A stretch of DNA of 64,000 nucleotides, taken from the NCBI GenBank assembly GCA_965207125.1, contig OZ242263.1, forward strand, positions 1,240,001 through 1,304,000, given 5' to 3'. The first letter of the stretch is position 1. Each line of letters starts with the position of its first letter. The notes beneath the pieces were generated by a model. It was given only the letters and a program-made list of their open reading frames with translations, ran no database searches and was not told the origin of the DNA. The stretch comes from G965207125 sp965207125 (GTDB taxonomy: Bacteria; Pseudomonadota; Alphaproteobacteria; Puniceispirillales; UBA1172). Below, one piece after another: positions 43,209 through 52,207 of this stretch. The position numbers were made by a program, and so were the translations under genes.

Positions 43209-43337
43209 CTGTTTTCCTTTAACCACGCGTTATAGTGGTGTCAAGCCAGCGATGAAGGCGGATGAATAAGCATGCACCGTGATGATCAGAGGCCCCTTCA
43301 AAGATTTACCAATTTCACAAAAAACCTCGCTAAAAAT

Positions 43338-44051
43338 TCAGCCATCGCTTTTCGCCGTGCTGGTTAACGCTTCTGTCACATAACATGGCTCAGGACGATA
43401 GTCTTCGGGTTTGCCTTTATTGATAAGGATTTTCTCGGCGGTTTTTACCGCCATCACCGCATCAGGGTCAGTATTTCGGGAGGCCACGACTTCGATACCG
43501 GCGGTATTAAACCTTGCCCCGGCCTCATCACCACAATGTCCCACCACTGCCAAAGGACCATTTTGGCGATAAAGCGAGGGTAATTCATCAAGGCTAGATT
43601 CGATCATATCCTGCGGCGTAACAGATGCGCCCGTTGCTGTGAAAATTTGGCTAAAAAACGTTTTACGCCGGGTTGAAACAACTGCGAGCACCGCCTCGTC
43701 TCCACCATGATATGAAGTTGCCAACATCGCGAGTGACGAGATGCCATAAACCGGAATATCAAGCGCGAGGCCAAAGCCGCGCGCAGCCGCAAGTGCGACT
43801 CTGATTCCGGTGAATGACCCCGGCCCCCGCCCGCCAGCGATCAGATCTATCTCGTTAAAACAAAGCTGCGCCTCAGCAAGACAATCCTTAACCAAGATCG
43901 TGATCCACGCCGCGTGCCCATGCACCGCCTCACGTCTTGCAACAGCGATCACATTGCCATCACGGCCAAGGGCGACAGACGCACTGTCGCCACTTGCTTC
44001 AATTCCCAGAATCACGCGCGTGCTTGATGTGTTGTCATATTGGGTTGCCAT
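43338..44051 (-). CDS. tsaB: tRNA t6A synthesis protein TsaB
   Basis: TsaB (YeaZ) of 237 residues, scaffold partner of TsaD for t6A37 tRNA modification. It has the ASKHA-fold opening VILGIEASGDSASVAL and the family block GGRGPGSFTGIRVALAAARG. The start at 44051 is the most family-like. Only a weak SD is visible, and a TATACC box close upstream could mean a very short leader. In related bacteria rimI and a fur/mur gene often lie between tsaB and miaB; here there is only a 129-bp gap. Confidence 0.92.
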   Translation of the reverse strand: MATQYDNTSSTRVILGIEASGDSASVALGRDGNVIAVARREAVHGHAAWITILVKDCLAEAQLCFNEIDLIAGGRGPGSFTGIRVALAAARGFGLALDIPVYGISSLAMLATSYHGGDEAVLAVVSTRRKTFFSQIFTATGASVTPQDMIESSLDELPSLYRQNGPLAVVGHCGDEAGARFNTAGIEVVASRNTDPDAVMAVKTAEKILINKGKPEDYRPEPCYVTEALTSTAKSDG

Positions 44052-44089
44052 TTTTTTTATGGTATAGAGATGATAGAATAGAGGCAACA

Positions 44090-45139
44090 ATGACCATTAT
44101 ATCTTTGTACAGATCTTCAAGATGGCGATTTTTCAGGTGGTTTTTTCTGCTGTGGCTAATTTTCACCCATGGAGCAGCGTTGGCCGCAAGCGACGCGACT
44201 GTGATTATGTATCATCGTTTCGGCGAAGACACGGTGCCTTCAACCAATATCAAGCTTGAGACATTCGATGCACATTTGGCGACGATCGAAGCCGAAGGCT
44301 GGATTGTGTTGCCACTCGATGAAATCAGCCGCAAGGTGATCGCTGGTGAGATTCTGCCAGACAAAGCACTAGCAATCACGGTTGATGATGCTTTTTTATC
44401 GGTTTATGAAGAAGCCTTTCCTCGATTGCAGGCTTACGGTTATCCGTTCACGCTGTTTGTCTCAACCCAGGCCGTCGATCAGAATCTTGCGGGTTACGCG
44501 ACTTGGGATCAGATCAAAGAGATGAAAGCGGCAGGGGTTGAGATTGGCCACCATAGTCATAGCCACCCTCATATGCATCTATTGAATGCGAACGAGATGT
44601 TGACTGAAATTGCCATATCAAATGCGCGTTTTGTTACCGAGTTGGGTGAAACACCCCGATATTTCGCCTATCCCTTCGGCGAGTTTTCACCCTTGGTTCG
44701 TGATGTAATTAAAGATGCTGGCTTCATCGCAGCATTCGGTCAGCATTCGGGAGTTGTCCACGCCAGTATCGATCGTCATGAGTGGCCACGCTTTGCGTTT
44801 AATGAAGCGTACAGCGCTTTATCAAGATTGACCACTGCGGTTGAGGCGATCGCGTTGCCAGTGCGTGATTTCTCACCTGATAGCATGGTGGTGGAAGACC
44901 CTTCGCCTAAACCCAGCTTCACGGTGGACACGACGGCAGGCGCCCTTGATCATCTTTCGTGTTTCGCCACCAACCAAGGCGAAGTTGATGTGTTTATTAG
45001 CGACCGGCGCGTTGAGGTGCATTTCCCCCAACCACTCCATCTAGGCCGAAGCCGTCTTAACTGCACAATGCCAGCGGTTGAGGATGGTCGCTCCACAGGC
45101 CGTTGGTATTGGTTTGGACGGCAATTCGTGCGGGATTAA
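44090..45139 (+). CDS. Exported polysaccharide deacetylase-family protein
   Basis: Protein of 349 residues with an N-terminal Arg-rich lead and hydrophobic segment (RWFFLLWLIFTHGAALAA) that fits a signal peptide or anchor. The NodB/CE4 deacetylase domain follows: DATVIMYHRFGE, catalytic/metal motif ITVDDAF, and HHSHSHPH. A C-terminal part of about 100 residues, beta-rich in look, is not recognised. Likely acts on a cell-surface or murein glycan. GAGGCAACA precedes the ATG at 44090. It is the only plus-strand gene between 27 and 55 kb, and it converges on a glucosaminidase gene 11 bp away. Confidence 0.87.
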   Translation: MTIISLYRSSRWRFFRWFFLLWLIFTHGAALAASDATVIMYHRFGEDTVPSTNIKLETFDAHLATIEAEGWIVLPLDEISRKVIAGEILPDKALAITVDDAFLSVYEEAFPRLQAYGYPFTLFVSTQAVDQNLAGYATWDQIKEMKAAGVEIGHHSHSHPHMHLLNANEMLTEIAISNARFVTELGETPRYFAYPFGEFSPLVRDVIKDAGFIAAFGQHSGVVHASIDRHEWPRFAFNEAYSALSRLTTAVEAIALPVRDFSPDSMVVEDPSPKPSFTVDTTAGALDHLSCFATNQGEVDVFISDRRVEVHFPQPLHLGRSRLNCTMPAVEDGRSTGRWYWFGRQFVRD

Positions 45140-45150
45140 AACTTAAATCC

Positions 45151-46140
45151 TCACTCATCGAGCGCCGCATCATCGAAACGGCGAAAGCCGTTACCGTCGA
45201 TGATATTAGCTAACGTCTGGACGTAAAGCCCGTCTTCGGCATATTGATCGAGATCATGGATCAGATAATAGCTAGCGCTATGATCACCACGGGTAGTCAC
45301 GCGTTTTTTTCTAAAATCTTTATAGGCGTCATGCGTATTGAGATTATGCATATACGCGCGGGTGGAATCGAAAAGATTGACAAAGGATCTCACCACCGAG
45401 CGTTTATTGCTCGGGTTATTGGGTTTAAGCCCGCTCCTAGATGTCCATGCCCATTGTCCGAATAGCGCATTACCCTGACGAGCGAAGCGCGAAGTCCCCC
45501 AGCCGCTTTCGATAGCTGATTGGGCAAGAACGATCGAGACGGGGATCGTATCAACCCGGATCAGCAATTCTTTTACCAGCGCATCAATATCGCGGTCGCG
45601 ATTTTTGATCAGATAAAGCTCCGCCCAATATTTGATTTTTTCAACGTCACCACGTTCAGCGTCCTCGGTAATTTTCTGCCTTCGTGCGATCAATTCATTA
45701 TTAGCGCGTAGAACCAGAGGTAAAACGATAGAGATAAATTTTTCTTTGCGCTCGCTGATCGAAAGTGATTCGAGATCAGGCAAAATGCGTAGATAAACGC
45801 TGGCAACCCGTATGTTCTGAGGTGTGGATGAAGATGTGGCACCAGGGATATTATCATCTGGTACCACGTAATTCTTATTTTTCCAGGCTAAAACCGGTGA
45901 CGGCGCAAGCTGCTTTTCGAGCCATTGGCGTCTTTCGGGTGAGATGTCGATCGAATCGGGCGGAGTCGCCACGGTTGGGTCGAGATTATAATATCCAGCG
46001 ATGATTCGTGGCGAGGCCTCGCTCATAAATACAACGATGATAATATGAACAACAACAAGGCCCGCCGCAAGAGCCATGAGAACTCGACTCAACGTTAATG
46101 CGTTCCACTCTATTCTGCTTGCTTGTGCTCCCAGTATCAC
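45151..46140 (-). CDS. Bax-like membrane-anchored glucosaminidase
   Basis: Protein of about 330 residues with one N-terminal membrane anchor (RVLMALAAGLVVVHIIIVVFM) and a large periplasmic part. The C-terminal half has the lysozyme-like glucosaminidase motif SIVLAQSAIESGWGTSRFARQGNALFGQW, with a likely catalytic Glu, split here as IVLAQSAIESGWGTS then RFARQGNALFGQW. This matches E. coli Bax. It probably cuts murein glycan. Start unresolved: GTG at 46140 follows the nifU stop by 4 bp, ATG at 46077 begins right at the anchor; neither has a strong SD. Confidence 0.83.
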   Translation of the reverse strand: MILGAQASRIEWNALTLSRVLMALAAGLVVVHIIIVVFMSEASPRIIAGYYNLDPTVATPPDSIDISPERRQWLEKQLAPSPVLAWKNKNYVVPDDNIPGATSSSTPQNIRVASVYLRILPDLESLSISERKEKFISIVLPLVLRANNELIARRQKITEDAERGDVEKIKYWAELYLIKNRDRDIDALVKELLIRVDTIPVSIVLAQSAIESGWGTSRFARQGNALFGQWAWTSRSGLKPNNPSNKRSVVRSFVNLFDSTRAYMHNLNTHDAYKDFRKKRVTTRGDHSASYYLIHDLDQYAEDGLYVQTLANIIDGNGFRRFDDAALDE

Positions 46141-46144
46141 TTTA

Positions 46145-46693
46145 TCAGCTATCCGCCCGCACTTCTTGCACTTCGGGAATATAATGACGTAGCATATTTT
46201 CAATCCCCATTTTGAGGGTAGCGGTTGAGCTTGGGCACCCTTGGCATGCACCGCGCATATATAAAGTCACAACGCCGTCCTCAAAAGATTTAAAAACAAC
46301 GTCTCCGCCATCCATGGCAACTGCGGGTCTGACGCGGGTATCGAGAAGATGCCTGATTTGGGTCACGGTTTCATCATCATCGGCATGATCATCGGCGGCT
46401 TCATGGTTTTCGATGACGGGCAAGCCGCTGGCGTAATGTTCCATGATAGCGGCAAGCACGCCAGGTTTAATGGTAAACCACTCCGAGGCCTCCTGCTTGG
46501 TGATCGAGATAAAATCAGAGCCTAAAAATACCTGCTCAACGCCCTCGACAGCGAAAAGACGCCGGGCGAGCGGCGAAGTTGACGCTTCATTAAGCGAAAC
46601 GAAATGAATTGTGTCATTTTCCATCACCGTTTTACCGGGAATGAATTTAAGCGTTGTCGGGTTGGGGGTGTCTTCGGTTTGAATGAACATCAT
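46145..46693 (-). CDS. NifU-like Fe-S cluster carrier (Nfu type)
   Basis: Protein of 182 residues: an N-terminal Nfu domain (MFIQTEDTPNPTTLKFIPGK) and a C-terminal NifU-like domain with the cluster-binding GACQGCPSSTATLKMG (Cys-x2-Cys). Mitochondrial Nfu1 and alphaproteobacterial homologues have this layout; they deliver Fe-S clusters to target enzymes. Candidate clients in this window include MiaB and Nth. GGAGAG precedes tandem ATGs at 46693 and 46690. Confidence 0.94.
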   Translation of the reverse strand: MMFIQTEDTPNPTTLKFIPGKTVMENDTIHFVSLNEASTSPLARRLFAVEGVEQVFLGSDFISITKQEASEWFTIKPGVLAAIMEHYASGLPVIENHEAADDHADDDETVTQIRHLLDTRVRPAVAMDGGDVVFKSFEDGVVTLYMRGACQGCPSSTATLKMGIENMLRHYIPEVQEVRADS

Positions 46694-46768
46694 GCGCTCT
46701 CCACTCGTTATTATATAGACTGCCGCTCATGATAATACAAGACGACAGAGACACCTTCGTGCAAAATT

Positions 46769-47794
46769 CTAGCCGAGGGTTTTGCCCAAAAGTCCTATTC
46801 GCTGTCTGACTTCGCTAATAATAGGCAAAGCAATCGCGTAAGCGCGCTCGGCTCCATCCTCCAAAACTGCATCGATATGCCCAGAGTCGCGAGCAAGATC
46901 GCGCATAGTCTTGGTAACCGGCGCGAGTCGCGCAACTGCAAGATCAATCAGTGCGGGTTTGAAGACTGAAAATCCTTGTCCTGCGAAATGTGCAAGCGTC
47001 TTCTCTATTGTTTCATCTGCAAGCGCGGCATAAATCGTTACCAAATTCCTCGCCTCGTCTCGGCTATCAAGATCTTTTGGGTTATCAGGTAATGGATCCG
47101 AGTCGGTTTTAGCTTTTCGAATTTTATGCGCGATGGCATCGGCATCATCGCTCAGGTTAATTCTTGAAAAATCAGATGGGTCAGACTTGCTCATTTTAGC
47201 TGTGCCATCACGAAGACTCATGACGCGGGTGGCCTGTCCGAGAATTTGCGGCTCAGGCAACGGAAAAAATTCTTCTCCGACCATGGCGTTAAACCCTGCC
47301 GCAATATCGCGGGTTAGTTCGAGATGTTGTTTCTGATCTTCACCGACTGGCACATGGGTAGCTTTATAGGCAAGAATATCCGCAGCCATCAGCACCGGAT
47401 ATGAAAATAACCCCAAGGTCGCATTATCACGATTCTTTCCAGCTTTTTCCTTGAATTGCGTCATACGATTCAGCCAACCAATTCGCGTGAGGCAGGTTAA
47501 AATCCAAGCGAGTTCGGTGTGTTGCGTTACCCGACTCTGGTTAAAGATAATAGAGGTTTTTGGGTCTATTCCGGCAGCAAGTAAACTTGCCGTTACTTCT
47601 CTTGTAGCCGCTGTCAGCTGGTCAGGATTCTGTGGCACAGTGATGGCGTGAAGATCGACCACGCAATAAATCGAAGCAAACTGATGCTGAAGCTGACACC
47701 AGTTCTTTATCGCACCCAGATAATTGCCAAGATGCAGATTGCCGGTCGGCTGAATGCCTGAAAAGATTCGCCTTGAAAAATTTTGCTTGGTCAT
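46769..47794 (-). CDS. trpS: Tryptophan-tRNA ligase
   Basis: Class I aminoacyl-tRNA synthetase of 341 residues. The HIGH-like motif is TGNLHLGNYLGA and the KMSKS motif is AKMSKSDPSDFSR. FSGIQPTGNLH is typical of bacterial TrpS. The ATG at 47794 with GGAGAGG is chosen over an ATG six codons upstream. It follows murJ by 55 bp. Confidence 0.97.
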   Translation of the reverse strand: MTKQNFSRRIFSGIQPTGNLHLGNYLGAIKNWCQLQHQFASIYCVVDLHAITVPQNPDQLTAATREVTASLLAAGIDPKTSIIFNQSRVTQHTELAWILTCLTRIGWLNRMTQFKEKAGKNRDNATLGLFSYPVLMAADILAYKATHVPVGEDQKQHLELTRDIAAGFNAMVGEEFFPLPEPQILGQATRVMSLRDGTAKMSKSDPSDFSRINLSDDADAIAHKIRKAKTDSDPLPDNPKDLDSRDEARNLVTIYAALADETIEKTLAHFAGQGFSVFKPALIDLAVARLAPVTKTMRDLARDSGHIDAVLEDGAERAYAIALPIISEVRQRIGLLGKTLG

Positions 47795-47849
47795 AGACCT
47801 CTCCGTCCCCACTTTTCTTGTTATGCAATGCAGTGATACGGGTCAAGTA

Positions 47850-49391
47850 TCAATCGGCGTTGATGGAAAAATAGCGGTAGACGCCAGTTAAAGCACAGCC
47901 CAGTGCGTATCCTGCTGCCCCTGCCACCATCAGCAACAACAACTCAACCGCAACGATAAGATCGACGTTCTTCAAACTCTGATGGCATAGAACCAATACC
48001 ACTAACATGATCATAGTGGCGAGGATTATTCGAACAATCGGGCTAATAAACCGCGCATCAAGACGCCGCTGTCGCACGAGAAAAATTCCGAGTACAATCA
48101 CCGCTAACCAAGTAGCAAGTGATGTAGCAAGCGCGAGTCCCGCTACCCCTAGAACCTGCATCAGAGTAACACTAGCGATCAGATTAACCACCACCGACAG
48201 CATGGTCACCCGCATCGGGGTTGTCGTATCGCCTTTGGCGTAAAACGCAGACTGAAAGATTCTTATGAGGATAAGAGCGGGGATTCCCACCGCATAAGCC
48301 ATAAGAGTCGCGGTGGTGCGCTCAGCGGATGACGCGTCAAACGCGCCATAGACAAAAAGCCCGTTGATAATTTCTCGTGCGATGAGCATTGTGCCAACCA
48401 TAGCGGGAATCCCGAAGCTCATGCCGATAATCAAGCCTCTAGCGATGACGGCGACGACCTCATCTTGTGTACCTCGCGCCTCAAGTCTCGCGAGGCGCGG
48501 TAACAGCGCGACCCCCAGCGCGTTGCCAACTATGCCAATCGGCAGCTGCGCAACTCGCTCAGCGTAATAAAGCACCGAAATACCACCAATTGGCAACAGC
48601 GAGGCAAGCATAGTATCAATCAGCAAATTAATCTGGGTTCCGCCCGCGCTAACCGCCGACGGCCAGAATCGCCGCCAGACAGATTTTCCATCCGCACTAA
48701 AACGCGGCTTGAATAAAACCTTTGGCATTACCTTGTGGCGGCGTAGCCAACCTCCGATAATAACGAGTTGGATTCCTCCCGCAACAGAAACGGAGGCGGC
48801 GATCACTATGCCTTTTGTCGCCACCTCAATATCGGCAGCATGGGCGATCAGGGCGGTGATAATCAGGACAAGATTCATCACCGCCGGTATTGCGGCACCG
48901 AGCATAAATCGGTTATGGGCGTTAGCGATGGCTACCCATAACGCTACAAGTGAGACCATCGGCAGGAATGGCATGGTTAGCCTTGCCATGTTAACAGCAT
49001 CAGCGAGCCTCTCATGGCTTCTTGCAAATCCCGGCGCGATGCCAATAATGATGAAGGGCATGATAATCTCGAAAATAATCACCACCCCAACTAACACCCA
49101 CAGCAATATAACTTGAATTTCAGCCGCGAGTGTTTGGGCGGATTCCTGATTTTGGATTTCGTCCAATCTGGTGTAATTGGGCAGGAAGGCGCTTGTCATC
49201 GCACCTTCAGCAGTCAGGTTTCTAAAAAGATTCGGCAGTCTGAAGGCAACAAAAAACGCATCAGCCACGATACCAGTACCAAGAACGGTCGCCAGCAAAA
49301 TATCGCGGATAAAACCCAAAAATCGACTCAAGGCGGTCATCATGCCGATGTGCTTCACGGGGCGAGTTAAAGTTTTAGCGTCATCGGTCAT
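47850..49391 (-). CDS. murJ: Lipid II flippase MurJ
   Basis: MOP-superfamily membrane protein of 513 residues with about 14 hydrophobic segments, translocating lipid II across the inner membrane. It has family-typical blocks SRFLGFIRDILLATVLGTG, AFFVAFRLPNLFRNLTAEGA and a long run of paired helices. Its start overlaps the glnD stop by 4 bp (ATGA). Confidence 0.96.
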   Translation of the reverse strand: MTDDAKTLTRPVKHIGMMTALSRFLGFIRDILLATVLGTGIVADAFFVAFRLPNLFRNLTAEGAMTSAFLPNYTRLDEIQNQESAQTLAAEIQVILLWVLVGVVIIFEIIMPFIIIGIAPGFARSHERLADAVNMARLTMPFLPMVSLVALWVAIANAHNRFMLGAAIPAVMNLVLIITALIAHAADIEVATKGIVIAASVSVAGGIQLVIIGGWLRRHKVMPKVLFKPRFSADGKSVWRRFWPSAVSAGGTQINLLIDTMLASLLPIGGISVLYYAERVAQLPIGIVGNALGVALLPRLARLEARGTQDEVVAVIARGLIIGMSFGIPAMVGTMLIAREIINGLFVYGAFDASSAERTTATLMAYAVGIPALILIRIFQSAFYAKGDTTTPMRVTMLSVVVNLIASVTLMQVLGVAGLALATSLATWLAVIVLGIFLVRQRRLDARFISPIVRIILATMIMLVVLVLCHQSLKNVDLIVAVELLLLMVAGAAGYALGCALTGVYRYFSINAD

Positions 49392-52207
49392 GTGATCACT
49401 CTATTAGCAGGGTCGCTGTTCTGAAGTGCTTTGAGTACAGTTGCGTGGATGGTTTTTATTCGGCTTTCGCGTTCTATTTTAAGCCCAAAACTGTCTTTGA
49501 TATAAAACACATCAACCGCGCGGTCTCCATAGGTTGAAACGCTGGCCATCTGAATCTTAACCTCACATTCAGCAAGCGCACGAGTAATTCGGTAAAGTAA
49601 TCCCGGGGCATCCTTGCCGTTAATCTCGAGCACTGTATGGGTTGTGCTCGCGTTATTATTAACCAACACTCTTGCAGGCGCGGCGATTTGCCTGATCCGG
49701 GTCGGAGTTTGCCTGAGGCGACGATCGAGGGCCGCCTCGATATCTTCTTGTCCTCTCAGCGCATTACCGAGGGTTTTTTTAATCCGTTCAAGATCATTTT
49801 TATCGATGATCGCGCCTCGTGCGGTGTCCTGTATCCACAGAATATCGAGGGTAAATCCGTCTTTTCGAGTGGTAATGCGAGCATCAACGATATTAACACC
49901 CGCAGCAGCACAACCACCGGCTATTCTCGCGAAAAGCCCACCGTCATCGGCGACAATAATAGCGACCTCAGTCGCACCTCGCTCAGCGTTAGGAGTCAGA
50001 AAAATATCAGCCTCGCCCTCCACCTCACCTGATTGATCAAACATCTCGGCGTGGCGGATATAATCGCCGCGATCAAAACTTGTCCAGTATGAAGGATAAA
50101 ACATATCTATATACCGCCTTGCGTCTTGCAAGGTTTTGCCGTGGGGGTGTTCGGTCAGGTTTTTTTCGAGAGACTCCCGCACAAGATGGGCAAGATTTTG
50201 GATGGCGGCCGCAGGATCAGCGCCATGCAGAACCGCCATCGTTCTTGTGTAAAGATCGCGCATCAACGCAGCTTTCCAGCTATTCCAAACATTGGGTCCC
50301 ACGGCCCTGATATCAGCGACCGTCAGTACCAGCAACAGATTAAGGCGTTCAGGTGACTGAATAGTCGCGGCAAATTTGGCGATAGTACTTGGGTCGCTCA
50401 GGTCATAACGAAAAGCAACCTCGCTCATCAACAGATGATGCCGCACCAGCCAGGCGATAGTTTCAGTAGCCTCACTGCTCATTCCAAAACGTGGCGCAAT
50501 GCATCTTGCAATTTCAGCGCCAAGCACCGAATGATCACCGCCGCGCCCCTTGGCGATATCGTGCAACAGAAGAGCTACATAAAGTTCCTTACGTCCGGCG
50601 ATCTGGTGGATGGCTTTTGACGCCACCGGCGCGACGGTTTTGAGATCGCCATTTTCTATTTGGCTTAAAATTCCTATGGCGGTGATGGTGTGCTCATCCA
50701 CGGTGTAGCTGTGATACATGTTGAATTGCATCATGGCGATAATGCGCCCGAAATCAGGGATGAATTTGCCCAATAATCCAACTTCATTCATCAACCTCAG
50801 AACGCGTTCGGGATTGGTTTTATGGGTGAGAATTTTAATAAAAATAGCGTTAGCGTCATCATGCTCTCGCAACTGTGGAGAGATCAGATTAAGTTTGCGG
50901 GTGATCGTGCGCAGAGCGTTTGGGTGAATATCATAGCCGGTTTCCTGAGCGAGGTTGAAAATCTCAAGCATATTTAGAGGATCAGCAAAAGCGTCCTCAT
51001 CGATGAGATCTATCCGCTCGCCATGCAGAGTAAACGGCGGCGGCAAAGGGGAAAAACGCGCCTTTGCATCAGAAGTTCGGGTCTTTTTCAGAAAATCATC
51101 GGCGATGGTCGCGCAGAAAATGCGGGTGAGATTACCAACAGATGTAACCGCAAGAAAATAGCGGCGCATGAACCGCTCAACGCTCTTCGTATTTTTTCGA
51201 TCAGCGAATCCAAGCTGTGGGGCGATATCAATCTGTGTGTCAAAGGTGAGTCGATCATCCTCGCGCCCGGCTCGGAAATGCATATAACATCGGAGACTCC
51301 ACAAGAATCGTTGTTCGGCGGAAAAGGCCCGTGCTTCGTCGAGACTCAAAACCCCACGCTTGACCATCGCCTCAACTGATTGAGCCTGATAAACATAACG
51401 CGCGATCCAGAACAAAGTGTGCAGATCGCGCAACCCTCCCTTGCCGTCTTTAATGTCAGGCTCAAGCATATAGCGGCGAACGGCGTGACGGCGATGACGA
51501 GTATCCCGCTCTTGGAGTTTGGCATCGATAAAGGCAAAAGCGGTATCTTGAGTAATCTCTTGTTGAAATCGTTCACCCAAAACTTGGCTTAGCTCCGCCT
51601 CGCCTGCTAAATACCTCGCTTCAAGCAACGCTGTTCTGATCGTTATGTCGTCTTTACACGCTGACATGGTCTGGCGCAAACTGCGGCTCGCGTGTCCGAC
51701 CGTCAATCCAAGATCCCACAACATATAGAGGATGAACTCGATCAGCCGCCGCGCGTTGGCATCAGGCTTATTGTAGGTAAGAAACATCAGATCGATATCG
51801 GAATGTGGACAAAGCTCACCGCGTCCATAGCCTCCAGTGGCGATAACAGCAAGTTCGGGACGTTTGTTTTTTGGCGTGGCCGCCAGTGCGCTGTCATGGA
51901 TCAAGCGGATGATTCCATCGATCGCGAGTGCATGGCCGCCGACATAAGCCGCCCCGTCATTGCTGTTGATAAAGGCGGCTTTTAGACGCTCGCGGCTTTC
52001 AACCAGCAAGATTTTCAATGCCTCGAGCATTTTCTCACGCCTCTTAAACGCTTCGGCAAATATCTCGGCTGACAAAACGGTGGTTTGCCGTCTTATTGCT
52101 TCCAATTCTTTGGTTTCAGGGAGCGATGAGGCGTATTCAAGCGGCGTGAAAGATAACATCCAGCGCGAGGTCGATTCCTCCTTGGGTGCTATATGCTTAT
52201 GAATCAT
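49388..52207 (-). CDS. glnD: PII uridylyltransferase/uridylyl-removing enzyme GlnD
   Basis: Bifunctional nitrogen sensor of 939 residues. The nucleotidyltransferase motif GGYGRGELCPHSDIDLMF is near residue 127. An HD domain (LLHDIAKGRGGDHS) handles UMP removal, and two C-terminal ACT domains (AIIVADDGGLFARIAGG and EINGDAPGLLYRIT in close form, EINGKDAPGLLYRIT) sense glutamine. It controls PII proteins, encoded elsewhere. The start overlaps the mutS end by 11 bp, giving mutS-glnD-murJ in one message. Confidence 0.97.
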   Translation of the reverse strand: MIHKHIAPKEESTSRWMLSFTPLEYASSLPETKELEAIRRQTTVLSAEIFAEAFKRREKMLEALKILLVESRERLKAAFINSNDGAAYVGGHALAIDGIIRLIHDSALAATPKNKRPELAVIATGGYGRGELCPHSDIDLMFLTYNKPDANARRLIEFILYMLWDLGLTVGHASRSLRQTMSACKDDITIRTALLEARYLAGEAELSQVLGERFQQEITQDTAFAFIDAKLQERDTRHRRHAVRRYMLEPDIKDGKGGLRDLHTLFWIARYVYQAQSVEAMVKRGVLSLDEARAFSAEQRFLWSLRCYMHFRAGREDDRLTFDTQIDIAPQLGFADRKNTKSVERFMRRYFLAVTSVGNLTRIFCATIADDFLKKTRTSDAKARFSPLPPPFTLHGERIDLIDEDAFADPLNMLEIFNLAQETGYDIHPNALRTITRKLNLISPQLREHDDANAIFIKILTHKTNPERVLRLMNEVGLLGKFIPDFGRIIAMMQFNMYHSYTVDEHTITAIGILSQIENGDLKTVAPVASKAIHQIAGRKELYVALLLHDIAKGRGGDHSVLGAEIARCIAPRFGMSSEATETIAWLVRHHLLMSEVAFRYDLSDPSTIAKFAATIQSPERLNLLLVLTVADIRAVGPNVWNSWKAALMRDLYTRTMAVLHGADPAAAIQNLAHLVRESLEKNLTEHPHGKTLQDARRYIDMFYPSYWTSFDRGDYIRHAEMFDQSGEVEGEADIFLTPNAERGATEVAIIVADDGGLFARIAGGCAAAGVNIVDARITTRKDGFTLDILWIQDTARGAIIDKNDLERIKKTLGNALRGQEDIEAALDRRLRQTPTRIRQIAAPARVLVNNNASTTHTVLEINGKDAPGLLYRITRALAECEVKIQMASVSTYGDRAVDVFYIKDSFGLKIERESRIKTIHATVLKALQNSDPANRVIT

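Noticed and set aside
43280..43310. Partial copy of the rubrerythrin operator (GGTAAATCTTT) upstream of miaB.
   Set aside because: Only one half of the palindrome is shared, without symmetry; chance similarity in AT-rich DNA is likely.
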